Origin: Ga0074130 sp035565355
GTDB lineage: Bacteria > Pseudomonadota > Gammaproteobacteria > Burkholderiales > Rhodocyclaceae
NCBI GenBank assembly: GCA_035565355.1
Contig: DATMSM010000113.1
Span: 1 to 31,436, forward strand
Direction: 5' to 3'
Length of the DNA stretch: 31,436 nucleotides
Part shown: positions 22,391 through 30,238 of the stretch, piece after piece
Layout: each line of letters opens with the position of its first letter
How positions within the stretch are numbered: position 1 is the stretch's first letter
Notes under the pieces: generated by a model
Database searches by the model: none
What the model was told of the DNA's origin: nothing
Seen by the model: the letters and a program-made list of their open reading frames with translations, nothing else
Translations under genes and position numbers: made by a program

Positions 22391-22926
22391 TGCAGCGGCT
22401 TTTCGTAGTTCAGACCGAGATCAAGCGCACCGCGCAGCCAGGCAATGCGCTTGATGATCTCGGCGATACCCTGCAGGCTCAGACAGAAGAAGCCCAGCGG
22501 CAGCATCAGTTTGGCCGGCCATAAGGGCAGGCCGCCGGCATTGGCGGAAATCTCGCCGCTGCTCCAGGCAGTGGCGAACATGGGCCAGGTATGGGCGAGC
22601 AGCCACAGACAAACCGGCAGTAAGAAAACCGCAAAGCCGAGCAGATCTACCCAGACCTGAGTGCGCGGCGCCCAGCGTCCATAAAGAACATCAACGCGCA
22701 CATGGCCGTTCTTGGCCAGCACCCAGGCGCTGCCCAGCATGACCATGCCGGCAAAGAGATGCCATTGCACTTCCAACCAGGCATTGGAGCCGCCGGAAAA
22801 CCCGTAGCGTATGCACGCATTCAGCGCACTGATCAGACAGGCGAGCAGCACCATGGCGCTGGCAATTTTTGCACAGGCCTCATTAAAACGATCAATGGCG
22901 CGGGACAGGGCGAGTAGCCAGGGCAC
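22387..22926 (-). CDS. TRAP transporter small membrane subunit (DctQ family)
   Basis: Small permease partner of DctM. The 179 residues carry four membrane helices (about 20-42, 55-72, 93-115 and 138-158). The DctQ pattern is NAWLEVQWHLFAGMVMLGSA with the conserved aromatic/charged surface, then KNGHVRVDVLYGRW. I use the GTG at 22926 because it supplies a typical N-terminal amphipathic segment (LLALSRAIDRFNEACAK); there is no strong ribosome site and the next Met lies inside the first helix. It overlaps dctM by 4 bases and is divergent from the histidine phosphatase gene. Confidence 0.9.
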   Translation of the reverse strand: MPWLLALSRAIDRFNEACAKIASAMVLLACLISALNACIRYGFSGGSNAWLEVQWHLFAGMVMLGSAWVLAKNGHVRVDVLYGRWAPRTQVWVDLLGFAVFLLPVCLWLLAHTWPMFATAWSSGEISANAGGLPLWPAKLMLPLGFFCLSLQGIAEIIKRIAWLRGALDLGLNYEKPLQ

Positions 22927-22987
22927 GGATTAAAATGGCGTCTCGGAATTGAAACAAGCGCGCAGTGTAGCGTGTTGCCACCCAAAC

Positions 22988-23644
22988 ATGAACGCTCCGG
23001 TTTTCCCCTCGCCTTCTACCACCCGCCTGTGCATCGTGCGTCATGGCGAAACTGACTGGAATAGCGCACGCCGCATCCAGGGTCAGACCGACATCCCGCT
23101 CAATGCGCGGGGGCTTCAGCAGGCCGAGGCAGCTGCCCAAGGGCTGGCCGGCGAGACTTTCGCCGCCATCTACAGCAGCGATCTGCAGCGTGCGCGCGAC
23201 ACTGCCGCCGCCGCCGCCGCCGTGCTCCGGCTGCCGGTGCAGCTCGAGCCCGGCTTGCGCGAACGCCACTATGGCGAATACCAGGGGCTGACCCAGGATG
23301 ACATCAGGACGCGCGCCGATCATGAGCGCTATCTCCAGCGCGACCCTGCCTTCGATTTCGGCAATGGCGAAAGCCTCGCGGTCTTTGCCGAGCGCATCAA
23401 GAACACCCTCAACAGCCTGGCGCAACGCCACGCCGGCGAGAGCGTGCTGATCTTCGCCCATGGCGGCGTACTCGACATCATTTATCGGGTTGCCACGCAT
23501 CGCCCGCTGGAAACGGCGCGCGACTTTCCGATTCCCAATGCTGGCCTGAACTGGATTGCCATCGGCAATCCGGATTGGCATCTGCTCGAATGGGGCGTGC
23601 AGATGCAAGCTGCGCCGGGCCTGGCCGAAGCCGTTTCGGAATAG
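22988..23644 (+). CDS. histidine phosphatase family protein (phosphoglycerate mutase-like)
   Basis: A phosphatase of the GpmB/CobC-like branch 2 superfamily. There are 218 residues from ATG 22988. The RHGETDWN motif contains the phosphorylated histidine H19; GRxQG-type RRIQGQTDIPLNARGLQQAE follows, then YSSDLQRARDTA, LRERHYGEYQGL with the acid Glu, and IFAHGGVLD with the second catalytic His. This is the full core for a small single-domain enzyme. A TTG at 22949 would add 13 residues with no conserved features, so I prefer the ATG, although neither has a strong ribosome site. It lies just upstream of glyA on the same strand. The real substrate cannot be read from the sequence. Confidence 0.9.
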   Translation: MNAPVFPSPSTTRLCIVRHGETDWNSARRIQGQTDIPLNARGLQQAEAAAQGLAGETFAAIYSSDLQRARDTAAAAAAVLRLPVQLEPGLRERHYGEYQGLTQDDIRTRADHERYLQRDPAFDFGNGESLAVFAERIKNTLNSLAQRHAGESVLIFAHGGVLDIIYRVATHRPLETARDFPIPNAGLNWIAIGNPDWHLLEWGVQMQAAPGLAEAVSE

Positions 23645-23652
23645 GCTTGTCG

Positions 23653-23670
23653 CCGCGCGCAGAGGCGCGG
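23653..23670. other. hairpin between the histidine phosphatase gene and glyA
   Basis: CCGCGC (23653-23658) and GCGCGG (23665-23670) with a 6-base loop, 8 bases after the stop codon. No T-run follows; a weak terminator at best. Confidence 0.3.
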
Positions 23671-23738
23671 ATCGTAGTGGACAAAGTGACAAAGTCCGTC
23701 AGCAAATCATGCCAGGAACATGGGGCGCGCAACTGCGG

Positions 23739-23747
23739 TGCTAGAAT
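23739..23747 (+). promoter_or_regulatory. candidate extended -10 promoter for glyA
   Basis: TGCTAGAAT, an extended -10 (TGnTATAAT, 8 of the 9 positions counting the free base) without a good -35 box. Transcription would begin near 23754, 26 bases before the glyA ATG. Assigned by eye. Confidence 0.35.
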
Positions 23748-23779
23748 GGCCGATCCATTCATCCATTAGCGCGAACGCC

Positions 23780-25027
23780 ATGTTTTCAAAGCAGAAAACC
23801 CTTGCCAAGACCGATACCGAGTTGTGGGCCGCGATCACGGCCGAAAACAAGCGCCAGGAAGATCACATCGAGCTGATCGCCTCCGAGAACTATGTCAGCG
23901 CCGCCGTCCTTGAGGCGCAGGGATCGCAACTGACCAACAAGTATGCGGAAGGCTACCCGGGCAAGCGCTATTACGGTGGTTGCGAGCATGTGGATGTGGT
24001 GGAGCAGCTCGCCATCGATCGCCTCAAGGAACTGTTCGGCGCCGAAGCCGCCAACGTCCAGCCCAACTCCGGCTCGCAAGCCAATCAGGCCGTGCTCATG
24101 GCTTTCGCCAAGCCCGGCGACACCTTGCTCGGCATGAGCCTGGCCGAAGGCGGCCATCTCACCCACGGCATGAAGCTGAATATGTCGGGCAAGTGGTTCA
24201 ACGCGATTTCCTACGGCCTCAACGAGAAGGAAGAAATTGATTACGAGCAGATGGAAGCGCTGGCGCGCGAGCACAAGCCGCGCATCATCATCGCCGGCGC
24301 CTCGGCCTATTCGCTGCGGATCGACTTTGCACGCTTTGCCAAGGTAGCCAAGGAAGTCGGCGCCATCTTCTGGGTGGACATGGCCCATTACGCCGGCCTC
24401 ATCGCCGCCGGCTACTACCCCAACCCGGTGCCGCACGCCGACGTCGTCACCTCGACCACGCACAAGACCCTGCGCGGCCCGCGCGGCGGCGTGATCCTGA
24501 TGAAGGCCGAGCACGAAAAGGCGCTCAACTCCGCCGTCTTCCCCGGTCTGCAGGGCGGCCCGCTGATGCACGTAATCGCCGCCAAGGCGGTGTCCTTCAA
24601 GGAAGCCGCGACCGACGAATTCAAGCTCTATCAGGAACAGGTGATCGAGAACGCCATTGTCATGACCAAGGTGCTGACCCACCGCGGTCTACGCATCGTT
24701 TCCAGCCGCACTGAGTCGCACGTCTTCCTGGTTGATCTGCGCGGCAAGAAGATTACCGGCCGCGAAGCCGAGGCGGCACTGGGCGCCGCTCACATCACGG
24801 TCAACAAGAACGCGATTCCGAACGATCCGGAAAAGCCCATGGTCACCTCGGGCATCCGCATCGGCACCCCGGCCATGACCACGCGCGGCTTCACCGAGAT
24901 TGAGGCCGAACGCGTTGCCCACCTGATCGCCGACGTGCTGGACGCGCCCAACGACGAGATCGTGCGCGCCAAGACCATCAAGGAAGTCGCCGCCCTGTGC
25001 GCGGAGTTCCCGGTTTACGGCGCTTGA
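23780..25027 (+). CDS. glyA: serine hydroxymethyltransferase
   Basis: Converts serine and tetrahydrofolate to glycine and methylene-tetrahydrofolate (PLP enzyme, cytoplasm), the main one-carbon source, which also feeds ThyA encoded upstream in this window. There are 415 residues from ATG 23780 (MFSKQKTLAKTDTELW); E. coli has 417. Hallmarks are IELIASENYVS, NKYAEGYPGKRYYGGCE, NVQPNSGSQANQAV, FWVDMAHYAGLIAAG and the PLP lysine K229 in TSTTHKTLRGPRGG, the same number as in E. coli. It is followed by nrdR and ribD, an order common in beta- and gammaproteobacteria. Confidence 0.98.
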   Translation: MFSKQKTLAKTDTELWAAITAENKRQEDHIELIASENYVSAAVLEAQGSQLTNKYAEGYPGKRYYGGCEHVDVVEQLAIDRLKELFGAEAANVQPNSGSQANQAVLMAFAKPGDTLLGMSLAEGGHLTHGMKLNMSGKWFNAISYGLNEKEEIDYEQMEALAREHKPRIIIAGASAYSLRIDFARFAKVAKEVGAIFWVDMAHYAGLIAAGYYPNPVPHADVVTSTTHKTLRGPRGGVILMKAEHEKALNSAVFPGLQGGPLMHVIAAKAVSFKEAATDEFKLYQEQVIENAIVMTKVLTHRGLRIVSSRTESHVFLVDLRGKKITGREAEAALGAAHITVNKNAIPNDPEKPMVTSGIRIGTPAMTTRGFTEIEAERVAHLIADVLDAPNDEIVRAKTIKEVAALCAEFPVYGA

Positions 25028-25084
25028 GGCTGAGCGACCAGATGGTTTTCCCGGCAGCCGTTGCATATAAAGAAAAACTTGGGA

Positions 25085-25132
25085 GCACGCAAAGCGTGCG
25101 AACCGACGTCACCCCCTCTCTCAGGGAGGGGG
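25085..25132. repeat. two hairpins in the glyA-nrdR gap
   Basis: GCACGC-aaa-GCGTGC (25085-25099) and CCCCCTC with GAGGGGG (25112-25118 and 25126-25132). The second resembles the central hairpin at 16172-16191 and is probably a dispersed intergenic repeat. They may separate glyA from nrdR-ribD transcription, but no T-run follows either. Confidence 0.5.
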
Positions 25133-25175
25133 ATGGGGGGAAGGCGGTAACACTCTGCAATAGGGATACTTCAGC

Positions 25176-25679
25176 ATGAAGTGCCCCTATTGCGGCGACC
25201 TCAATACCCAGGTCGTCGACACGCGTCTCAACGACGAGGAAGACACGGTCCGCCGCCGCCGCCGTTGTCCGGCCTGCGACAAGCGCTTCACGACCTATGA
25301 ACGCGTCGAACTGCAGATGCCGGCGGTGGTCAAGAAGAACGGCAGCCGCACCGAATTCAGCCGCGACAAGCTCAAGGCCAGTTTCATGCTGGCCTTGCGC
25401 AAGCGTCCGGTCATGACCGAGAACATTGACGCCGCGCTGGACCGCGTGGTGGACAAGGTCGTTACTTCGGGCGAGCGCGAGATTACCTCTGACCGCATCG
25501 GCGACCTGGTCATGCGCGAGCTGCGCAAGCTCGATACCGTGGCCTATGTACGCTTCGCGTCCGTGTATCGCAACTTCGCCGACCTCGAAGAGTTTTCCGA
25601 TGTGATCCGTGAGGTCAAGACGCCTCGTGCCGTGAAGAGCGCGGCCGGCGGCAAGAATGGCGGCAAGAAGGGCAAGTGA
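25176..25679 (+). CDS. nrdR: transcriptional repressor NrdR
   Basis: Represses ribonucleotide reductase genes in response to dATP/ATP. The 167 residues contain a zinc ribbon with C3, C6, C31 and C34 (CPYC and CPAC), then an ATP-cone domain (AVVKKNGSRTEFSRDKL, RIGDLVMRELRKLDTVAYVR followed by FASVYRNF). The C-terminal 15 residues are a Gly/Lys-rich tail (GGKNGGKKGK) longer than in E. coli NrdR (149). The start is the ATG at 25176. Its stop overlaps the ribD start, so they are co-translated. I saw no obvious NrdR box in the window. Confidence 0.97.
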   Translation: MKCPYCGDLNTQVVDTRLNDEEDTVRRRRRCPACDKRFTTYERVELQMPAVVKKNGSRTEFSRDKLKASFMLALRKRPVMTENIDAALDRVVDKVVTSGEREITSDRIGDLVMRELRKLDTVAYVRFASVYRNFADLEEFSDVIREVKTPRAVKSAAGGKNGGKKGK

Positions 25680-26800
25680 GCACGCCTGCCTTCAGTGCCG
25701 CCGATCACGCTCACATGGCGCACGCGTTGCGCCTGGCGCGGCGCGGTCTCTACACCACCACGCCGAACCCGCGCGTCGGCTGCGTGCTGGTCAAGGGCGA
25801 TGAAATCGTCGGTACGGGTTGGCACGCAAAAGCCGGCGAGCCGCATGCCGAAGTGCATGCCCTGCGCGATGCCGGCGAGAAGGCAAAAGGCGCGACCGCC
25901 TATGTCACGCTGGAACCGTGCAATCACACTGGCCGCACCGGCCCCTGCTCGGAGGCGCTGGTCGCCGCCGGCGTGAGTCGCGTGGTGGCGGCCATGCGTG
26001 ACCCCAATCCGCTGGTCGCCGGCACCGGCCTGGCCCGCCTTGCCGCGGCCGGCATCCAGACGCAAAGCGGCCTGCTCGAAAACGAGGCCATCGAACTCAA
26101 TATCGGCTTTGTCTCGCGCATGACACGCGGCCGCCCCTGGTTGCGCTTGAAGGCAGCCGCGAGCCTCGACGGCAAGACCGCACTTAACAACAACGCCTCG
26201 CAGTGGATTACCGGCGAGGCTGCACGTCAGGATGGTCACCGCTGGCGCGCCCGTGCCTGCGCCATCCTCACCGGCTTCGGCACGGTCAAGGAAGACAATC
26301 CGCAGATGACGGTGCGCGGTGTCGACTACGGCGATCTGGCGCCGCGGCAGCCGCTGCGCATCGTCGTCGATAGTCGCCTGCAGATCTATCCGACCGCGAA
26401 CATTCTCAAAGGTGCCAAGGATGGCAGCCCGGCGCTGATCGTCGGCGCGGTCGAGGACGAATCGCGCATTGCCGCATTGCGGGATGTCGGCGCCGAGGTG
26501 CTGATCATTCCGAATCGGGACGGCAAGGTCGAGCTGCACAGCATGTTGCGCGCGCTGGCCGAGCGCAGCATCAACGAAATCCACGCCGAGGCCGGCTGCA
26601 AGCTCAACGGCTCGCTGCTGCGCGAAGCCTGCGTCGACGAATTCCTGATCTATCAGGCGCCGATGCTGATCGGTGACAACGCGCAGGGCATGTTCAATCT
26701 GCATGAACTCACCGAGCTGAGTCAGGCCACCCGCCTGCGTATCATCGACCGCACCGCGCTGGGCGACGATCTGCGCATTGTGGCGCGGCCGCTGCGCTAG
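25676..26800 (+). CDS. ribD: bifunctional riboflavin deaminase/reductase RibD
   Basis: Carries out the second and third steps of riboflavin synthesis: deamination of the pyrimidine and NADPH reduction of the ribosyl group. The 374 residues have an N-terminal cytidine-deaminase-like domain with zinc ligands H57, C82 and C91 and the catalytic E59 (PHAEVHAL and EPCNHTGRTGPC). A C-terminal reductase domain follows (WLRLKAAASLDGKTALN, SQWITGEAARQDGHRWR, EAGCKLNGSLL). The GTG at 25676 overlaps the nrdR stop (GTGA); an ATG at 25712 is an alternative, leaving the domain intact. RibE, RibBA and RibH are outside the window. Confidence 0.96.
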   Translation: MSTPAFSAADHAHMAHALRLARRGLYTTTPNPRVGCVLVKGDEIVGTGWHAKAGEPHAEVHALRDAGEKAKGATAYVTLEPCNHTGRTGPCSEALVAAGVSRVVAAMRDPNPLVAGTGLARLAAAGIQTQSGLLENEAIELNIGFVSRMTRGRPWLRLKAAASLDGKTALNNNASQWITGEAARQDGHRWRARACAILTGFGTVKEDNPQMTVRGVDYGDLAPRQPLRIVVDSRLQIYPTANILKGAKDGSPALIVGAVEDESRIAALRDVGAEVLIIPNRDGKVELHSMLRALAERSINEIHAEAGCKLNGSLLREACVDEFLIYQAPMLIGDNAQGMFNLHELTELSQATRLRIIDRTALGDDLRIVARPLR

Positions 26801-26802
26801 GC

Positions 26803-27207
26803 ATGCGCAGCCGTACCGTCAGCGTCGAGATCGACGCGCCGCCGGAAACGGTCTACCGCTGCGTGCGTGACCCGGATCAACTGCCACGCTGGGCGGCCGG
26901 TATCTGCAAGTCAGTCACGGTGCACGGCGATATCTGGCATGTGGATACCGGCAGCGAACTCGGCACGGTGCTGCTGGAGTTCTGTCCGGACAATGCCTTC
27001 GGCGTACTCGATCACCGCGTGACTCTGCCCGATGGACAAAGCCAGAACAACCCGGTACGCGTTGTCGCCAATGGCGAGGGCAGCGAACTGATGTTCACCG
27101 TGTTTCAGGCGGAGGGCATGAGCGACGCCGCTTTTCTGAAAGACGTGCAGGCAGTCACGCGTGACCTCAAGACCATCAAGATGCTGCTAGCAGCGGCTAA
27201 GGTTTGA
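26803..27207 (+). CDS. SRPBCC (START-like) domain protein
   Basis: A 134-residue single-domain protein of the SRPBCC superfamily (helix-grip fold with a hydrophobic cavity). It opens with the typical strand and helix RTVSVEIDAPPETVYRCVRD followed by PDQLPRWA, and ends in a long helix (AFLKDVQAVTRDLKTIKMLL) that covers the cavity. There is no signal peptide. Only 2 bases separate it from ribD, so it is probably the last gene of the nrdR-ribD run; whether it binds a flavin precursor or another small molecule is unknown. Its end overlaps the convergent GST gene by 11 bases. Confidence 0.85.
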   Translation: MRSRTVSVEIDAPPETVYRCVRDPDQLPRWAAGICKSVTVHGDIWHVDTGSELGTVLLEFCPDNAFGVLDHRVTLPDGQSQNNPVRVVANGEGSELMFTVFQAEGMSDAAFLKDVQAVTRDLKTIKMLLAAAKV

Positions 27208-27901
27208 TCGTCGCCGCACTCTGACCGTAGAGAATCTTGCTGTCTTCCGCCGTGACCGGAGCGGCGTTCTTCTTGATCTCTTCCGCAATCGCGTAGGCCC
27301 GTTGCGTCGCCGGCCGCGCCTTGATCGACTCGAACCAGCGCTGAAGATGCGGGAAGTCCCCTAGCGTTTGTGATTGCTTCACGTGCGGGACGATCCATGG
27401 ATAGCTGGCCATGTCGGCAATGCTGTATTGCTCGCCAGCGATGAACTCGCGATCGGCCAGGCGCTTGTTCAGCACACCATAGAGGCGGCCGGTTTCGCGC
27501 ACGTAACGGTCGATGGCGTAGGGCAGCTGTTCGGGCGCACCGCTGCTGAAGTGGTGATTCTGGCCGGCCATGGGCCCGAGGCCGCCGACCTGCCAGAACA
27601 GCCATTGCAGGACTTCGCTGCGGCCGCGCAGATTGTGCGGGATGAACTGACCTATCTTGTCGGCAAGATAGAGCAGGATGGCGCCCGATTCGAACAGCGA
27701 GATTGGCGCACCGCCGTCGGCCGGTGCCTGATCGACAATGGCCGGAATCCGGTTATTTGGCGCGATCCTCAGGAAGTCCGGCGTGAACTGTTCGCCCTTG
27801 CCGATATTGACCGGATGGATTTTATATTCGAGCCCGGCTTCCTCAAGAAGCATCGTGATCTTGTGACCGTTGGGCGTGGTCCAGTAGTAGAGATCTATCA
27901 T
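27197..27901 (-). CDS. yfcG: glutathione S-transferase/disulfide-bond oxidoreductase, YfcG-like
   Basis: A nu-class glutathione transferase that reduces disulfides using glutathione. The 234 residues align with E. coli YfcG (215): MIDLYYWTTPNGHKITMLLE with T9 and N11, the residues that hold glutathione; PNNRIPAIVD and LFESGAILLYLADK in the thioredoxin-like domain; then LQWLFWQVGGLGPMAGQNHH in the helical domain. The C-terminal tail is longer. The AAGGAAAGG ribosome site is strong. It ends the minus-strand run, 39 bases after the MFS exporter, which suggests a role in detoxification. Confidence 0.92.
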   Translation of the reverse strand: MIDLYYWTTPNGHKITMLLEEAGLEYKIHPVNIGKGEQFTPDFLRIAPNNRIPAIVDQAPADGGAPISLFESGAILLYLADKIGQFIPHNLRGRSEVLQWLFWQVGGLGPMAGQNHHFSSGAPEQLPYAIDRYVRETGRLYGVLNKRLADREFIAGEQYSIADMASYPWIVPHVKQSQTLGDFPHLQRWFESIKARPATQRAYAIAEEIKKNAAPVTAEDSKILYGQSAATIKP

Positions 27902-27940
27902 GGCCTTTCCTTCCTGTGGATGATGAGGTTCGTCAAAGTG

Positions 27941-29158
27941 TCAATGCGGCGCGCCCGCGGCATCGCGATGCGGGAGCTTTTTCTCTCCGCAGAAATAGAT
28001 CGCGGTGCCCGTGAGCGTGGCTGTCGTCAATGTGGCAATGATGGGCAGGGTCGTCTGCGCGTCGAGCAGACCGACGGTGGAGGAAGACAGGGCCCCCACG
28101 CCGATCTGCAGAAAGCCCAGCAGGGCTGAAGCGCTGCCGGCGTTTCTGCTGAACGGTGCCAGGGCGAGCACGGCTGCATTCGGATAGATCAGGCCGAGGC
28201 AGGACAACCAGGCGAAGAACATGGCGACGGTGGACTCAAGTCCGTACCAGCCTTGCCAGACGCCAAGCAGAAAGATCACCGCGATCACGGCCTGAACCAG
28301 CATGGCATGCTTGAATACGGCCGCGCTGCCATATTTCTTCGACAGCACGATATTCAACTGGCTGCCGCCGATGAAACCCACCGACAAACCGGCGAAGATG
28401 GCCCCATAGAGGTGGGTGCTGACGTGGAATACCTTCATGAAAATGATGGGCGACCCGGCTACATACAGAAACAGGCCGGAGAAGCAGAAGGCGCCCGCCA
28501 ACGCATGGACGCGAAACTGCGGATTGCGCAGGATGTGGCCGAAGGTGACGACGATGGGGCCGGGCCTGAGCGACACCGCCGGGTCAGGCGCATGTCCCTC
28601 GGGCAGTTGCCAGCGCACCAGCGCCAGGATGGCCAACGCGATCAGCCCCAGCAGAGCGAATATCCATTGCCAACCGAGCGCGACGGCGAGAAAACTGCCT
28701 ATGGTCGGCGCCAGCATCGGCGATACGCTGAGGATCAGCAGCAGCAGCGACATGACCTTGGCGCCCTCATGGACCGGGAAAAAGTCGCGCACCATGGTGA
28801 GCGCCGCCACCTGGGCCACGCAGCCGCCGAGCGCCTGCAGGAGGCGCAGCCCGATCAGGCTGTCGACGTTGGTGGCCAAGGCGCAGCCGAGGCTGGCCAG
28901 CACGAACAGGGCGAGGCCCGCATACAAGGGCGGCTTGCGACCATAGCGATCAAGTAAGGGACCGTAAAAGAGTTGGCCGCAGGCCATGCCAATGAAATAG
29001 CTGGACAAGGACAGCGCGACCTGGGCCTCGCTACTGCCCAGTCCCGCAGCGATCTGCGGGAAGGCGGGCAGGTAGAGGTCAATGGCGAACGGCGAGATGG
29101 TGCTGAGTGCGCCGAGGATGAGGATGATGCGAAGTTCTCGCCGTTTTGCGTCGGTCAT
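27941..29158 (-). CDS. Bcr/CflA-type drug-resistance MFS exporter
   Basis: Proton-coupled drug exporter of the inner membrane (DHA1 family, 12 helices). The 405 residues begin with a cytoplasmic stretch and the first helix LILGALSTISPFAIDLYLPA, a hallmark of the Bcr/CflA group. Motif A is FYGPLLDRYGRKPPL between helices 2 and 3, and motif C-like VSPMLAPTIGSFL lies in helix 5. The C-terminus (YFCGEKKLPHRD) is cytoplasmic. The start ATG 29158 has a poor ribosome site. It lies between an SDR gene and a GST gene, with gaps of 30 and 39 bases. The drug range is not readable. Confidence 0.92.
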   Translation of the reverse strand: MTDAKRRELRIILILGALSTISPFAIDLYLPAFPQIAAGLGSSEAQVALSLSSYFIGMACGQLFYGPLLDRYGRKPPLYAGLALFVLASLGCALATNVDSLIGLRLLQALGGCVAQVAALTMVRDFFPVHEGAKVMSLLLLILSVSPMLAPTIGSFLAVALGWQWIFALLGLIALAILALVRWQLPEGHAPDPAVSLRPGPIVVTFGHILRNPQFRVHALAGAFCFSGLFLYVAGSPIIFMKVFHVSTHLYGAIFAGLSVGFIGGSQLNIVLSKKYGSAAVFKHAMLVQAVIAVIFLLGVWQGWYGLESTVAMFFAWLSCLGLIYPNAAVLALAPFSRNAGSASALLGFLQIGVGALSSSTVGLLDAQTTLPIIATLTTATLTGTAIYFCGEKKLPHRDAAGAPH

Positions 29159-29188
29159 GCTGCTGTCGTCATGCGTGGGGCGGCGAGC

Positions 29189-29920
29189 TTACCAGGGCAA
29201 GGCTTCGCCGAGATGAAAGAACCCACCTGTCGGGCCGTCGGCGGGCAGTGTTGCCAACTGCACGCTGGTCTTGCCACCTTCGCTCACCTCCATCGGCGCT
29301 TCGGCGCCGCCCATATCGGTCTTGACCCAGCCTGGATGTGCGGAGTTAACCTTGATATTCGTGTCCTTGAGCTCGTCGGCCAGATGCACCGTGAAGGCAT
29401 TCAGCGCGGTCTTCGATGCGTTGTAGGCCAGCTCCTTGGCCTGCGCGATCGGCGAGTCCGGCATCTGGTGCACGCTCAGTGAACCGAGGATGCTGGCGAG
29501 GTTGACGATGCGGCCGGCCGGCGACTTCCGGATCAGGGGCAGCAGCACCTGGGTCAGCTCGATCACCGAGAAGAAGTTCACGTCAAAGGTCTTCTTCAGT
29601 AGTTCCTGCGGCGCCGTGCTGGCGTTATTGCCGAACAGAGGGCCGAGCGCCACGCCGGCGTTGTTGACCAGGATATCGAGCTTGCCGTATTTGTTGTCCA
29701 GATATTTGTAGACGTCCTGGAAGGTGGCCGGATTCAGGGAGTCGAAGAGGATGGCTTCGGCACTGATGCCCTCCTGCCGGAGCGTCCGCACTGCGGTATC
29801 GCCCTTGGCCAGATCACGCACGCCGATGACCACGGTGATGCCTTGCTGACCCAGTCCGCGCGCGGTTTCCAGACCCAGGCCGCGATTGCCGCCGGTGATG
29901 AATGCAACGGTAGTGCTCAT
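29189..29920 (-). CDS. short-chain dehydrogenase/reductase (SDR)
   Basis: An NAD(P)-dependent oxidoreductase of the classical SDR family. There are 243 residues from ATG 29920, preferred because AGGAA lies 7 bases upstream and MSTTVAFITGGNRGLGLETA starts exactly at the cofactor domain. Further motifs are DILVNNAGVALGP, NLASILGSL with the catalytic Ser143, and YNASKTALN with Y166 and K170. It resembles plant-like carbonyl reductases in the NNAG and HPGWVKTDMGG segments. It shares a strand with the MFS exporter and GST, in a probable detoxification operon; the substrate carbonyl is unknown. Confidence 0.93.
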   Translation of the reverse strand: MSTTVAFITGGNRGLGLETARGLGQQGITVVIGVRDLAKGDTAVRTLRQEGISAEAILFDSLNPATFQDVYKYLDNKYGKLDILVNNAGVALGPLFGNNASTAPQELLKKTFDVNFFSVIELTQVLLPLIRKSPAGRIVNLASILGSLSVHQMPDSPIAQAKELAYNASKTALNAFTVHLADELKDTNIKVNSAHPGWVKTDMGGAEAPMEVSEGGKTSVQLATLPADGPTGGFFHLGEALPW

Positions 29921-29933
29921 GATGATTCCTTTC

Positions 29934-29985
29934 AAATAAAAAGCCCGCCCCAGCAAGACGAGGGGAGCAGATCGGGAACGGGCGG
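29934..29985 (-). terminator. possible terminator between the tautomerase and SDR genes
   Basis: On the minus strand, CCGCCC and GGGCGG (29980-29985 pairing with 29945-29950) enclose a 29-base loop and are soon followed by CTTTTTATTT (29934-29943). The long loop makes it a weak candidate. It could end transcription of the tautomerase before the SDR gene, whose start codon is just beyond. Confidence 0.4.
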
Positions 29986-30020
29986 TAAAACGGGTTTTCC
30001 GAAGGCGCAGCCTGCCGAAC

Positions 30021-30221
30021 TCAGCCCTGCTGTTTTTTCCAGTCGTCGGTCAGCAGGCCGGCATAGCCCCAGTCCTCCTCGTTGACCTCCTGGATGACGA
30101 TGTGGGTGTGCTCCGGCTTCTTGCCGAGAACCTGCACCAGCGTGGCGGTGAACTCGGCGACGATGCGCGCTTTCTGTTCACGCGTTGCGCCGCGAGTGAT
30201 CTGAAGATTGACGTAGGGCAT
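30021..30221 (-). CDS. 4-oxalocrotonate tautomerase-like protein
   Basis: A tautomerase-superfamily protein of 66 residues, the size of 4-oxalocrotonate tautomerase and YdcE-like members. After Met removal the N-terminal proline (MPYVNLQITRGATREQKARI) is the catalytic base; the helical segment REQKARIVAEFTATLVQVLG and the EHTHIVIQEVNEEDWGYAG end fit the fold. The start ATG 30221 has AAGGAAAA just upstream. It is 17 bases after the efflux channel gene and is probably co-transcribed with it. It likely isomerises an unsaturated ketoacid, but the substrate is unknown. Confidence 0.9.
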   Translation of the reverse strand: MPYVNLQITRGATREQKARIVAEFTATLVQVLGKKPEHTHIVIQEVNEEDWGYAGLLTDDWKKQQG

Positions 30222-30238
30222 AGCGTTTTCCTTGAGGC

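Noticed and set aside
23720..23779. Upstream extension of glyA by 20 residues
   Set aside because: It would overlap the likely promoter, and MFSKQ at 23780 gives the normal SHMT length with K229 at the E. coli number.
25544..26704. A 386-residue open frame opposite nrdR and ribD
   Set aside because: Antisense to conserved RibD motifs; no supporting domain or ribosome site.
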